Positions 10,333-20,314 of a stretch of 64,000 nucleotides of DNA are shown piece after piece. Numbering within the stretch: the stretch's first letter is position 1; every line of letters begins with the position of its first letter. Position numbers and translations under genes: made by a program. Under the pieces are notes generated by a model, which ran no database searches, had not been told where the DNA came from, and was given only the letters and a program-made list of their open reading frames with translations. Origin of the DNA: Trichobilharzia regenti (taxonomy: Eukaryota; Platyhelminthes; Trematoda; Strigeidida; Schistosomatidae); NCBI GenBank assembly GCA_944472135.2, contig OX235270.1, positions 149,435,632 to 149,499,631 of the forward strand, written 5' to 3'.

Positions 10333-11030
10333 TACAGTCTAAATAAATTATGAGGTTTAAGTACAGACATGTTTTAACATACTTGCTAATTTTACATGTT
10401 GTCAGTTGACAAAAAATTCCACAATTAGTAAACAGTGCTCAAAAGATTGCGCTTATATAATTTTTCACACAGGCAGTTCAAGTTTAAACAAAATAAATGT
10501 ATGCAGAAAATGGTAAAGGAGTTACATAATAAAGATGAGATGTGCGTTAGATGCACAGTGACTAGTAAGTTAGGTAACAATCGATTTCTATCACGCGCTT
10601 GAAACCAGATCTGTGTGTTCAGAAAGAAGCAGTTATTAGTCTTTCCTTGTCTTGGTAACTGCATACCTTTTCTCTCTCATCTGATTACGTAATCTTTGTC
10701 TTTAACCTCACCCTCCCTTTTATAATCTGTAATTTTGCTTGTCTCTTGTTTCTATGATTTGAGTTCAACTTAGTACATTGTTACCTAACATACTAGTCAC
10801 TGTGCATCTAACGCACATCTCATCTTTATTACGTAACTCCTTTGCCATTTTCTGCATACATTTATTTTGTTTTAACTTGAACTGCCTGTGTGAAAAATTA
10901 TATAAGCGCAATCTTTTGAGCACTGTTTACTAATTGTGGAATTTTCTGTCAACTGACAACATGTAAAATTTGCAAGTATAACAAGTTATAACATGTCTGT
11001 ACTTAAACCTCATAATTTATTTAGGCTGTA

Positions 11031-11082
11031 AGCAGCTGATGAGAAGCCAACGAAATAAATGATGGTACCACATTATTCTGCT
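11031..11082 (+). ncRNA. Hammerhead ribozyme in Penelope terminal repeat
   Basis: The same motif as at 10281-10332 on the other strand: AGCAG, CTGATGA, minimal stem II, GAAA, stem III with loop ATGGTACCA, and AUU before CTGCT. Stem I gives five Watson-Crick pairs (AGCAG with CUGCU). It lies about 20 bp inside the outer end of the terminal repeat. Confidence 0.72.
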
Positions 11083-11177
11083 AAAACTGTAGTTCTTGCT
11101 TTGTTCAAATTCATTAAGGGGCATAAATGTATGAAATAACTTTATAGTTAGTATTTGACTATTCTCATCATCTCACT

Positions 11178-11690
11178 GGGTTTTGAGCGGAATATAGGAC
11201 TTCAGGGGTACATAACTATTTCATCCTATTTACTACAGTCTTTTTAACTGACTCCACAATAGCTAACAAGCTTTCAATTCCTCCTCCCACGATATCCTCT
11301 ATGTCCACCTCGTCGTCTCACATTCAAATTCCACTCAAGTGCCTGATGCGTGATGTCAAGTAATGGTTTTTTAGCAATATGCCAAATCTGCCACCCTTTC
11401 CCTCTCTGTATTTTTTGGTTGATAGGTTCTTGGTTGGTTCGTTGCTAAGGTACCTTGTTATTCATTCTTTCTGGCCGTTTTATTTTCAGTACCCTGGTAG
11501 TTACGGCATCTGTTCATGAAAATACGCGACATACTGTTAAAAATGCTCTTCATAATGTGACAAGTCTTTAAGCTACATAGAAACACTGGTTTCACATTAG
11601 TAGTGAAGATCAAGATCTTGTTTCTTATGCTGACTGCAGCAGACTTCCCCACGCCGCCTAGCTTTATAGTGACTCCTAACTCCGTAAAAT
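11178..11690 (-). mobile_element. RTE-clade LINE remnant, degenerate 3' part
   Basis: Minus-strand pieces such as VKPVFLCSLKTCHIMKSI and the 'gaatataggacttcag' 3' end match the [18 protein letters not shown] region and 3' terminus of the RTE at 16330-17297. Frames are broken throughout. Confidence 0.65.
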
Positions 11691-11729
11691 GAGGCTAGGT
11701 TAGTCGGAAGACAGCCTTACTCATGAAAA

Positions 11730-12054
11730 TCAATCCAACTGCTAGAGAAACTTCAAAACACGAAAAAACGAGAACTAAACTCATTCTTAACTGGAATCGG
11801 ACGGAAAAAATGATGTAGGTTCTTGAAACCCTTCGGCGAACCAGTCAGCCAGTGTGTCTTCTAACGGTGAAAATAAAAATGACCATGGGTTCATGGAGTG
11901 TTTGCATCATATTTTAGGCTTGGAAAGCTACTCAGATTGCAAAAGAAATAAGTGGGCATACTGCAGAAGTGCTGGGAATCTGATGAAGTAGATGGAATGT
12001 ACATTGTTATTCCAAATTTATAACTGGAGAATCGATAATCTACTTCAACCACCC
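11730..12054 (+). mobile_element. RTE-clade LINE 5' fragment, old copy
   Basis: The plus strand begins with the 5' UTR match 'agaaacttcaa' and runs into a decayed endonuclease start. Translation gives TMGSWSVCI and TAEVLGI followed by SRWN, parallel to RMGTWNVRTMY and IEVLGICESRWN of the copy at 12067-15711. The near full-length RTE on the opposite strand is inserted at its right edge, so this is the older insertion. Confidence 0.75.
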
Positions 12055-12066
12055 AGATAGTTTATT
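12055..12066. repeat. Target-site duplication, left copy (agatagtttatt)
   Basis: A perfect 12-bp match to 15712-15723 on the far side of the RTE element, marking the staggered-nick target. Confidence 0.85.
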
Positions 12067-13025
12067 GTTGTTGTTGTTGCTCCTTTGGGTTCCTAGTGGA
12101 ACATACGGCTTCAACTGCACGTCTCCACTTGCCACTTCTGTCTACCCTCTGCTGTACTTTTCACCTGCATCCATGTTAGTCGATATTCTTTCAACTCCTC
12201 TTCACACGATCTCCTCCATGTCAACTTTGGACGTCCCACTCGCCGCTTCCCTTTCGGGTCCCACTCGAGGGCTTGATGCGCGATGTCACCCAGCGGTCTC
12301 CTCAGCGAGTGTCCGATTCATCTCCACTTTCTCCTGCATATTTGTTGGTTGGCGATTGCTTCTTGTTTTGTTTGTTTGTTCCCATAGTTTCTTGTTGGTG
12401 ATGCTTTCCGGCCCGGCCCGGCCCGCCCATCTGATCTTCAGTATAGAGCCAGCGAAGGCAGTTGTTGGTTGATAAAGGTCTGCAATAGCCTTTTGGAAAT
12501 ATTCTTTGTGACCCACCCGCCAAATTTGTGACCCGTATAGAAGAACTGACTGACTTGACGTTTGTATTGAGAATCCGAGCGAATTTTGTTGTTGATGCTG
12601 AGTGACGAAGATTTCCAGATTGGTTTCAGGTTGATGAGTGAATGCGTTTCTCGCCTTCCCGATTCTCGCTCGATTTGACATCCTCGTCCGTTCCGACTTC
12701 CTGTAGTTGAGACAATGCTCCCTAGATAAGTGAGTGAATGAAGTAACCTCTTTCAAATCCCTCCCGTTGATGGTGATTGACGCTGGATGTTGCTGCTTTG
12801 TTGTTGGTTGGTTATTTTCATAACCTCCGTCTTGTCTATGTTCACCTGGAGTCCTGTCTTCGCTGGCTGCTTCTTCGACCAGTTTGTCGGTTTTCGCTTG
12901 TAAGTCTTCGAGTGTGTGACATCAAACATAAATCATCCGCGAAATCCAGGTCTTCTAGGTTCTTCACGTCGGTCCAGGATATTCCTGTCTTCTCGTTTCC
13001 CACCACTGTCTGACGCATAATCCAG
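12067..13025 (-). pseudogene. RTE reverse transcriptase C-terminal region and 3' end
   Basis: Minus-strand frames give DLDFADDLCLMSH (catalytic FADD), then, after shifts, VTSFTHLS, SVLLYGSQIW, and a GC-rich insert coding for RWAGRAGPESI. Such C-terminal regions follow RTE reverse transcriptases but have no assigned enzymatic role. The GC-rich patch 'ggcccggcccggcccg' distinguishes this RTE subfamily from the one at 16330-17297. Confidence 0.8.
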
Positions 13026-14518
13026 TCAGTCCACCACAATTAGGAATATCATTGGTGATAATAAGCACCCTTGTCTGACTCCTGTGTTTACTCCAAACGC
13101 CTCGCTGAGTTTTCCGTTGTGGATCACTTGACATGTGCCGTTGTCGTACAGCTGTTGAATAAGGTTGATGAATATTTGGGGTACGCCATAGTACTCGAGT
13201 AATTTCCAAATTACTTCACGATCAACGCTGTCGAAGGCCTTCTCAAAGTCTATAAAGTTGAGGTAGAGGTTTGATTGCCATTCCATGCTTTGTTCTGTGA
13301 TGATGATGCGTAGAGTTGCAATTTGGTCAGTACATGATTTGCCTTTCCTGAATCCAGCTTGTTCTGGTCGGAGTTCTGTCTCCAGTGCGTCCTTTAATCT
13401 CTCCAGGATGATGCGACTCAGGATTTTACTTGGCGTCGATAGGAGCATGATTCCTCGCCAGTTCTTGCAGAGTGGGGCCTAAGTCGCCCTTCTTTGGTAG
13501 TTCCTACAGTCAGTAGGCACCTTTCCCTCCTTCCAGACCTTTTGCAATAATGGAGTCAGCATGTCTGCTGTAGTCTCTGGGTCCGCTTTCAGTGCTTCAG
13601 GGGGTATTCCATCTGGTCCGGCTGCTTTTCCAGCTTTCAGAAGCTTGATTGCATTCAAGACTTCAGCTCTCGTTGGAGGATTGGTGTCAACTTGCAGTTG
13701 TGTGCGCGCTGTTGTTGGTATTTCTGGACGGGTTGCAGGTGATGGTCGGTTCAAGAGTCCTTTGAAGTGATCCGCCCATTGTTTAATCTGTTTTTCTTCC
13801 TTGGTAATTGGGTTCCCTTGGCTGTCTTTTATAGGTTTCGCTTGTGTTGATCTCTTCCCGGATAGAGATTTGGTTATCTGATATAGTGTCCTCAGGTCCC
13901 TTTTGCCTGCTGCCTTCTCAGCTTCAGTGGCCAGATTGTCGTAGAATCGTCTTTTGTCCTTCCTAGCACTCTTCTTCACTTCTTTGTCCAATGCTTTGTA
14001 AGTTGAGCTCATCGTCTCCTTCTCCTGTCCGTCCTTGCATTGAATCATTTTCTCTTTCACCATTCTCCTCTCTTCTATTAATTTCCAAGTGTCCGTTGAG
14101 AGCCATTCCTTGTCTTGTCTCTTCTTTCTTCCTAGAACCGTTGAACACGTTTCGTTGAGAATCGCCTTCAGAGACTTCCAATGTTCTTCCACGCATGATT
14201 CTTCAGTGATGTCGCGTAGTGTTTCCTGCTTTGCTCTGACAGTTGCAGTGAAGTGTCTTTTGTGGTTGTGTCCTTCAGTAATTGAGTGTTGAACTTGCAT
14301 TGTGGCCTATCCCCAGCTATCCTCGAGGCTTTTAGTTTCACCTTGAAAGTCCCTTGTACTAGATAGTGGTCTGAACCCACATCTGCTCCTCTCCTTGACC
14401 TTGTGTCCAGTAGGCTCCGTCTCCACTTTCTTGAAATTGAGATGAAGTCTATTTGGTTCTTGGTGTTTCCATCTGGTGAAATCCATGTCGTCTTGTGTAT
14501 TTCCTTGCGTTTGAACAC
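13026..14518 (-). pseudogene. RTE reverse transcriptase, frameshifted
   Basis: Continues the RTE protein in three overlapping frames. 14518-14168 has WISPDGNTKNQIDFISIS, the end of the endonuclease. 14300-13479 has a long charged linker and AGPDGIPPEALK (RT N-terminal motif). 13448-13026 has LRPEQAGFRKGKSCTDQI, FIDFEKAFDSVDRE (motif A) and [10 protein letters not shown] (motif B). The catalytic FADD follows in the next frame at 13039-12842. Residues around WRNYQRRAT suggest a small deletion near 13479, where coding for the block before LLSTPSKIL is lost. Catalytic residues remain, but the frame is not continuous. Confidence 0.85.
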
Positions 14519-14526
14519 ACTACCAC

Positions 14527-14850
14527 TGTAACAACAGAAGACAAGGGCCAGGCAACAGATCGTTTTATTATGAAAATCAACACGTATTTATACATCTTTC
14601 AACTACATTATTATAGACAAGCGCAGTCATCTGATTGGTTGTTTAGGTAGACAAACGCAGGCTTTTGATTGGTTGTTTCGGGATTCCTTGACAAATAGAG
14701 TTCTCTCTGCGAATCATATTCTGCCACGTTAACTTTGCTGTGATTGGTTGTTGACTCAGGCTTGTTCATATTTTCTCACGGCCCATATTAGTGACCTAGA
14801 CCTTAACGTAGATTAGTGCCAACCAATCGGCTAGCAGCCTGCTCTCACCA
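14527..14850 (-). mobile_element. Solo LTR inserted in the RTE element
   Basis: 324 bp. On the minus strand it begins TGGTGAGAGCAGG and ends GTTACA (TG...CA). Its removal exactly restores the RTE coding sense (FSDLVIDGG joins SVFKRKE). Only about 3 bp (cac) are visibly duplicated at the ends. Repeated 'gattggttg' CCAAT-type motifs occur inside. The second copy at 19977-20314 confirms the boundaries. LTR length is similar to that of known schistosome Gypsy-type elements, but I cannot name the element. Confidence 0.85.
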
Positions 14851-14897
14851 CACCATCAATCACCAAATCACTGAAGGCGCAGAAGTCTGAGAAGAGT

Positions 14898-15503
14898 TCA
14901 CCATTGTCGTTCATTTCGCCAAAGGGCCTCACGACCCATGGTGAGTTCTCTTCCTGTGTTGTCACCTCCCAGCTTCGCATTCATGTCGCCCATCAGGATT
15001 TTGATATCGCCATTTGGGACGTTGTCCATTATTGCTTGTAGTTGTCTGTAGAACGCCTCCTTCTTCTCTTGTTCTGAGACGTTTGTAGGCGCATAGCATT
15101 GACATTGAATGACTGTAACTTTCCTTCCTTTTGAGTTGAACCTGGCTGTCATTATCCTGGAGGAGATTGGTTCCCACTGCATGAGAGCTTTGATTGCTGT
15201 TGGTGACATCATGATGGCCACTCCCTCGGTGTGCTCATGGTTGTCCTCTAGGTGGCCGGAATAGATTACTGTCTCTCCAGTAGGTAGTTGGCACCTTCCA
15301 GTTCCGTTCCATCTGCTCTCGCAGATTCCCAACACTTCTATTCTGTACCTTCTCACTTCAGCGGCTATCTGAGCAGCCTTTCCAGTTTCGTACATTGTGC
15401 GAACATTCCAGGTACCCATCCTTACTTTTGCTTTCATCGAAAGAAGGCACATCGGCTGACTGGCTTCCCGAAGGCTAGCTTTCACCAACCTGTGTCGTTT
15501 CAC
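14898..15503 (-). CDS. RTE endonuclease domain (APE-like), N-terminal part of ORF
   Basis: A 201-codon frame. GTWNVRTMY (30-38) is the conserved opening strand of the endonuclease, ICESRWNG (60-67) holds the catalytic Glu, YAPT lies near 137-140, and LMGDMNAKLGG (170-180) carries the metal-binding Asp/Asn. The enzyme would nick target DNA to prime reverse transcription. The start Met at 15503 is only the first in frame; the better start may be the Met at residue 23 (SMKAKVRMGTW), since upstream sequence resembles 5' UTR in related copies. The frame ends after REALWRNERQW, where a frameshift separates it from the following ELFSDF region. Confidence 0.85.
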   Translation of the reverse strand: MKRHRLVKASLREASQPMCLLSMKAKVRMGTWNVRTMYETGKAAQIAAEVRRYRIEVLGICESRWNGTGRCQLPTGETVIYSGHLEDNHEHTEGVAIMMSPTAIKALMQWEPISSRIMTARFNSKGRKVTVIQCQCYAPTNVSEQEKKEAFYRQLQAIMDNVPNGDIKILMGDMNAKLGGDNTGRELTMGREALWRNERQW

Positions 15504-15711
15504 TTCCCCGATTCCAGCGAAAAGTAAGGCTATTGCTTATGTTTTTAGAATTTTTAATATATTTATTCGTTGAAGTTTCTGAAGCGATTTGGTTGTTTTA
15601 CAGGGGTGGAGTTGCTAGCACCACGCCCCAACCCTCCCTCTTTATCCGGGCTTGGGACCGGCGAGAAAACTAGTAAGCTAGTAGCCTAGCAAGCTAGTAT
15701 CTGGCGTGGTT

Positions 15712-15723
15712 AGATAGTTTATT
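15712..15723. repeat. Target-site duplication, right copy
   Basis: Matches 12055-12066 base for base and sets the RTE 5' end at 15711. Confidence 0.85.
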
Positions 15724-15944
15724 AATTGTGGCCTATTCTTACTTACACAAAAAAAATTAGTGTTGTTTGCCTTCAATGAATTAAATCTCTTTTGAAGTTA
15801 TACAGAGTTAGTACAAAGCATTATAAAAACGAATTAGTTGAATGATCTGCGTGTCTTAGAAATCGTAGAGATACTTCATGTCTGAATATTTTGCGGTATC
15901 TACCACTAGAATTTAGAATTCACTTAAATGAAAGCCAATTATTA

Positions 15945-16110
15945 TTTCTAATTGGACACTAGTCAGTAACTAGCTTAATGTGTCTATTTCTTGCTTTTGG
16001 CGCACACTGAATTCTACCAGTCAAGTTTGCAACGTGGCCGTCGTGCTAGTAGGCTAGCCATCACGGTGCACTGTGCATTGTTGGCAGGAAGCCTTGAAAT
16101 AGTGTTCAAT
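15945..16110 (-). repeat. SINE family C, partial inverted unit (C1a)
   Basis: Top strand matches the first part of copy C2 (24800-24985): 'ttggacactagt', 'gaattctaccagtca', 'ccatcacggtgcac', 'caggaagccttg'. In C2 this leads into the ribozyme on the minus strand; here the match stops inside the ribozyme and a forward unit (C1b) follows. Confidence 0.6.
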
Positions 16111-16310
16111 CAAAAGTGTGCGACGCAGTCCTACAGGAGGTCAATTGCTAGCGTGAAAAGCAAGCGCAGTGGTAACGTCTGTAATTGCAGCAATAGGTGA
16201 CGCGGGTTTGAATCTCAGAAGGGACATGGGGTCCTTCATGATTGCAGATACACCTGACCGGTGAGTGCCAACTAGCATGAAACCTAAGTCAAGCAAGGCA
16301 TCCTGTGGCC
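16111..16310 (+). repeat. SINE family C, forward unit (C1b)
   Basis: The tRNA-like head has an A-box-like 'agcgcagtggtaacgtc' and B-box-like GGGTTTGAATC, then a body with a hammerhead-like core (16252-16299) and the end 'cctgtggccgataat'. It runs directly into the AT-rich tail of the RTE element to its right. Confidence 0.75.
16252..16299 (+). ncRNA. Hammerhead-like core, SINE C copy 1 (decayed)
   Basis: Core CGGTGA in place of CTGATGA, stem II GTGC/GCAT around CAACTA, GAAA, cleavage triplet GTC, and a stem I 3' side containing GCAAGGC. The lost core bases and changed stem I 5' side (CACCTGAC) make activity unlikely. Confidence 0.5.
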
Positions 16311-16329
16311 GATAATAATAATTTATTAT

Positions 16330-17297
16330 TATTATTATTGTATCCTTTAGTTCCTAGAGGAACATAGGGCTTCAGCTGCGCACCTCCATTGACTTCGGTT
16401 TTCTGACAACTTTTTCACCCTGCTCCAGGTCTGTCCACATGCTTTCATCTCCTCCTCGCATGACCTCCTCCAAGTCACCCTTGCACTGACGACCAACTCG
16501 CCGCCTCCCTTTCGGGTTCCACTCGAGCGATGGCTTGTCTAGTGATGTCACTTGATGGTTTGTTTCCTCAGCGTATGGCCAATCCATCTCCATTTCTTTC
16601 TGCCTATTTGTTTCACAATCGGTTCCTGATTGGTTCGCTCCCAGAGATCCCTGTTGCTGATCTTTTCTGGCCATCTGATCTTGAGTATTGAGCGGAGACA
16701 GTTGTTAATGAAGGTTTGAAGTTTGTTTGAGATGCTCTTTATGACTCGCCAAGTCTCTGATCCGTATAGTAGCACTGACTTTACATTGGAGTTGAAAATC
16801 CGGATCTTATTTTTGATGCTGAGTGCTGTTGACCTCCACACAGATTTGAGAGTAATGAAAGCTTGTCTTGCTTTTCCGATTCTGGCTTTGATGTCCTCGT
16901 CAGTTCCGCCTGTAGTTGAGACGATGCTTCCCAGGTAGGTGAAGGAGGTTGTTTCTTTCAGGTTCTTCCCACTTATGCTTATTGTGGTCTGTTGGTGTTG
17001 TTGATGTTGGCTAGGAATCTTCATTATCTCTGTTTTATCTATGTTCACGTGAAGTCCTATCTTTGATGCTTCTTCTGCCAACTTGTTACTTTTCACTTGC
17101 ATATCTTCCAGTTTATGGGAAATCAGACATATATCATCGGCGAAATCCAGATCCTCCAAGTCCTTTGTGTCAGTCCATTTTATGCCTGTTCCCTCGTTGG
17201 TTGCCGTTGTCTGTCGCATTATCCAATCAATTGCAATCAGGAAGATCATTGGTGATAGTAGACAGCCTTGCCTCACTCCCGTCCTCACTTCGAATTT
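16330..17297 (-). mobile_element. RTE-clade LINE, 5'-truncated
   Basis: Minus strand from within RT motif B to the 3' end 'cctctaggaactaaagg' and an (AAT)n tail near 16311-16340. It belongs to a second RTE subfamily that lacks the GC-rich patch of the 12-15.7 kb element. The 5' truncation at about 17297 lies in the segment coding for TGVRQGC. The open frame is listed separately. Confidence 0.85.
16548..17288 (-). CDS. RTE reverse transcriptase, C-terminal fragment
   Basis: A 246-codon open frame. It starts in [10 protein letters not shown] (4-13), has the catalytic FADD in [14 protein letters not shown] (about 43-56), then [42 protein letters not shown] and [11 protein letters not shown]. 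The order and spacing are those of RTE-clade LINE proteins. The N-terminal endonuclease and RT motifs were lost by 5' truncation, so no active enzyme is expected. A further frame at 16674-16372 continues the C-terminus after a shift. Confidence 0.85.
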   Translation of the reverse strand: MRTGVRQGCLLSPMIFLIAIDWIMRQTTATNEGTGIKWTDTKDLEDLDFADDICLISHKLEDMQVKSNKLAEEASKIGLHVNIDKTEIMKIPSQHQQHQQTTISISGKNLKETTSFTYLGSIVSTTGGTDEDIKARIGKARQAFITLKSVWRSTALSIKNKIRIFNSNVKSVLLYGSETWRVIKSISNKLQTFINNCLRSILKIRWPEKISNRDLWERTNQEPIVKQIGRKKWRWIGHTLRKQTIK

Positions 17298-17640
17298 ACT
17301 TTATTCCAAAACAGTACTTGTGATACAAAATGGAATTCTCAGCATTTTACTACAGTATATTGCATCCAGTTAGTACTTTAAAAATAAATAAAATTCTACA
17401 AAGATTAAGGAAATCCAAGTTGATTATGACAACAACATATTGGCATGTCGGTATCAAAGCCAGAAATTGAACAGAGTGTTTTAAGTTGTTAGAAAAGTAG
17501 ATGGCAGCATATTTACTGGCGTAAGCAGAAGAAATTCACAAAGGAGCACATAACAGAGAAAAAAAGGAGAGAGAGAGAAAAGGAAAAGAAAGAAAGAAAA
17601 ACGTTGTATCTATAAATGAAATGAATTGGAAAGACGAGAT
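17298..17640. other. No gene recognised; purine-rich patch
   Basis: AT-rich, with a GAGAGA/GAAAGA purine-rich patch near 17560-17605. I see no coding or RNA motif. Confidence 0.5.
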
Positions 17641-18290
17641 CCAGTTGTTCTACTGACTATTTAATAAATTATAGGTATCATGCCTAATGCTTTTTTCTTT
17701 ATCGCACAGAACACGAGCTAAGTAGGGTATGGTTGGGTTTTTGTACTTACTAGTGCGAGCGTATAGTTTTCTATATAGGCTTCTGGTTTTGCCCGATGAG
17801 ATACAAAGGGAGAGTTGTGAATGAAGAGGGTGTTGTGAGTTAGATAGATAGAATGGAATTTGCCCATTTTTCACATGAGTCCGTGTGCCTGTTGACCAGA
17901 ATATTAACAAGCTGGTAAAGTGGCACGTTGCTTACCCTGCTGACAACCTTTAACATCCTGCATAATAAGGGATAGTCTTTCTTCAGTAGCCCTAGAAAAA
18001 CTGAGGGGGAACAATAGAGAATAATAGGCAGGATGCAAGAGTTAATGAATTGTAGGAGTGAGGGTTGGGTTATACCAGAATGTCTTAACTTCTTGGTGTA
18101 GATAGTAAGACGGAATCATCAAGAAATCATCAAGATATGAGACGACCAGGAAAGATCAGCAGACAGAATGACGCCTAGGTAATTAATTTCCGACTTGGTT
18201 TCTACTTCAGTGACATCTGTGTTGCCTACAACCATCTAAAAGTCAACTGTAGAGAAGCTGTCTCTCTATTGGACTAGATTTGTTGTAAAG
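17640..18290 (-). pseudogene. CR1/Jockey-like LINE remnant (C-terminal)
   Basis: An 86-codon minus-strand frame (17910-17650) gives HPLHSQLSLCISSGKTRSLY and PYLARVLCDKE, matching HPLYSHLSPCVSSGRTRSQY and PYLARTLCDED of the copy at 2932-3867. Further upstream pieces (to about 18290) match in other frames. Frameshifted and dead. Confidence 0.75.
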
Positions 18291-19976
18291 TCAATACATA
18301 CGTCAGTTGTTTCGAAGTCACAGGTAAGTAAAGTGAGTTTTCTGAGTAATGAGAACTTCATTGGGAAATACAAAAACCTCTATCATAATGAATATCATAT
18401 ACCCAATGCCCAAATTCTTTCAAACCGTTAAAAGTGAACTTGGTTTGGACATAAATAACTTGATTATTCATGTTATTAGCTTCTGAATACTAATTAATAT
18501 AAATATATAGTCTAAAGCGTTAGTTCATTGAACAATAATATTCAATTTCGCCATGGGAAGCTTTGACATCATCCTGATAGTGTCTAAATTCTCACGATTA
18601 AAAGGACCCAAACGATGCAAAATTATTTTTATTCGATAAACAAAGTTTTTGAATGAATAAAGTAGAATGAAAACTGGCTTATATTACTCCCTGATTTATT
18701 ATGTCGCTCAACACCCTTCCAATTTAGTTGATTTCGATGGAGAAAACAAAGATATGATTCATAATATTAGAATTGTGTCTAATGGGCATAGATCACAGAT
18801 GTAAGCGAAGTCACGTTGTGTTCTACCGGTTTGAAAGTACAACCACTGAACAAGTCCCAACGTAAATTTGAATTACTAGTTTAACAGAAATAATAGAACA
18901 CTGTCAAAACCACTTCTATTGGTAGCCATCGACCAGTGGGATATTCACTGGCGAATTTTATTCCCAATTCTTTTTTTCACTCTGTAGTTCAATTCTTACC
19001 CATTTTTGTTAAGATCAATAACTCCATGGTTTCACACAGTAAATAACAAAAACCTTGAAAGTAAATTAAACAGACACTTTTACAAAAGGTTAAAAATGCA
19101 GCAAAAATTGTATTTTAATCCACGTGACTTCGTCATAAAAACACGCATAGTACAATGACAGAGAAACACATAAAAATTGGGAATTTTAAAAGTAATTTTA
19201 ATACAAATATAGACGTATGATTTCAGTGGAGTTGATTGGTCAAAACGATTTGTTCCACGTAATTTGTGGAATTTATGTTTGCTACAAAGTTACCAGACTT
19301 CAAAAAAGTAAAATAAAAAAGCCCTGTTTCAGGAATAGAACAGTTTCTTTTAGGCAAAGTATTTATATTGATTTGATATGCAAATGTGTCACTGAAGTGT
19401 TCAAAATGTATTGCACAAAAACGTACCACATTTTTTTTTCAGATTTACCTCATCTTCTAGTAACGCTATTCAAATAAAAAGACATTAATAGTGAGACATT
19501 TTGATAGAACAAGTAGTCAAGGGTAGATAATAATTGAAATGTGACTTTCCGTACACATAAATTTAGAACGAACATGGCCAATCCCAATCGCTTCCATCAC
19601 CAATAATAGTATTCCAGGAATCAGACTTATTTAAATTAATTGAGCAACAAACATTAGTACTGACTTTTACGACAGGAAGTTGATAAATGTTTCATAAGGA
19701 ATGATGTTGAGATCTTGTTAAGACTAGGTACCCTTATATTTCCTATATGATGAAATTACCCTTTGGAAACATGTTCCTTCCGACAGCATCTCAATATTCT
19801 GTTGGTTCCCGGAACTGAAGATGGACTTTTAGATGTAAGGTGAGGTACAGTAAACGAAATTTCGTTTGATGTTTATAGAGAAAGGAAAGGAAATTTCTCC
19901 AGTACCTAGGAGGAGGAATGTGGCGCAGGATACTTCAATACTTATAACCATGACAGTGTGAAGAATGATACTATCG
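18291..19976. other. No gene recognised
   Basis: 1.7 kb of AT-rich sequence. Frames of 86 and 68 codons around 19220-19480 overlap on opposite strands and show no motif. A purine-rich 'ctaggaggaggaatg' near 19908 resembles a polypurine tract, but it lies about 55 bases upstream of the solo LTR and no internal retrotransposon sequence is evident. Confidence 0.5.
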
Positions 19977-20314
19977 TGGTGAGAGCAGGCTGCTAGCCAA
20001 ATTGGTAGACATAAATTTTTACGTCAATGTTTATGTCCCAAATATTGGTCGTGAGAAAATTAAGAACAAAGACTGATTCAACAAACAACCACAGAAGACT
20101 TTGCGTAGGCGGTTACAGTTAACATAAAGATGATCTGACATGCAAGAGACAGTCACAAAGAGATGCAAGATTAACTTTCTATGAGAAACAACCAATCAGA
20201 AGACTGTGTTTGTCTGCTTGAATAAGCTATAATAATGTACATGAAAATCTATAAATATGTGTTGAATTCGTGAATAAACGATCTGTTGCCTGGCCTTTAT
20301 CTTCTGCCGTTACA
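19977..20314 (+). mobile_element. Solo LTR (same family as 14527-14850)
   Basis: 338 bp starting TGGTGAGAGCAGG and ending CCGTTACA. It contains 'ctataaatatg' (TATA-like) and, downstream, 'gtgaataaacgatctg' with an AATAAA-type signal, the usual order in an LTR. It is clearly the reverse complement of the insertion at 14527-14850, with moderate divergence. No TSD was recognised, so it is probably older. Confidence 0.82.

Larger units (their letters stand above)
10259..11103 (+). mobile_element. Penelope-like element reduced to inverted terminal repeats around an ORF tail
   Basis: Left arm 10259-10581 is the reverse complement of right arm 10777-11103 with few differences. The ~195-bp spacer begins with a plus-strand PLE ORF end (LKPDLCVQKEAVISLSLSW, about 10596-10655), the same ending as the PLEs at 27.2 kb and 30.2 kb, and then a short 3' UTR. 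The order is therefore inverted terminal repeat, severely truncated ORF, 3' UTR, terminal repeat. Each arm carries one hammerhead ribozyme motif. A minus-strand frame of 79 codons across the spacer is incidental. Confidence 0.8.
12067..15711 (-). mobile_element. Near full-length RTE-clade LINE, carrying a solo LTR
   Basis: Bounded by 12-bp TSDs. In minus-strand order it has: a 5' UTR (15711 to about 15504, including 'ggtgctagcaactccacccc'), an apurinic/apyrimidinic-type endonuclease, reverse transcriptase, a C-terminal region, and a 3' end 'cactaggaacccaaaggagc' followed by an (AAC)n tail. Without the inserted LTR (14527-14850) it is about 3.3 kb, the usual size for RTE elements. Several frameshifts separate the domains. 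The same subfamily gave the pieces at 26.1, 32.8 and 50.4 kb. Confidence 0.9.

Noticed and set aside
12302..12523. Conserved frame starting MAGGSQRIFPKGYC, repeated at 26.3, 33.1 and 50.8 kb
   Set aside because: It recurs because the RTE 3' region recurs. It overlaps the RTE C-terminal frame in another phase and has no domain, so I treat it as a shadow, although conservation across four copies made me look twice.
19905..19976. Purine-rich tract upstream of the solo LTR as evidence of a complete LTR retrotransposon
   Set aside because: It lies about 55 bases from the LTR start instead of next to it, and no gag, pol or primer-binding site was found nearby.
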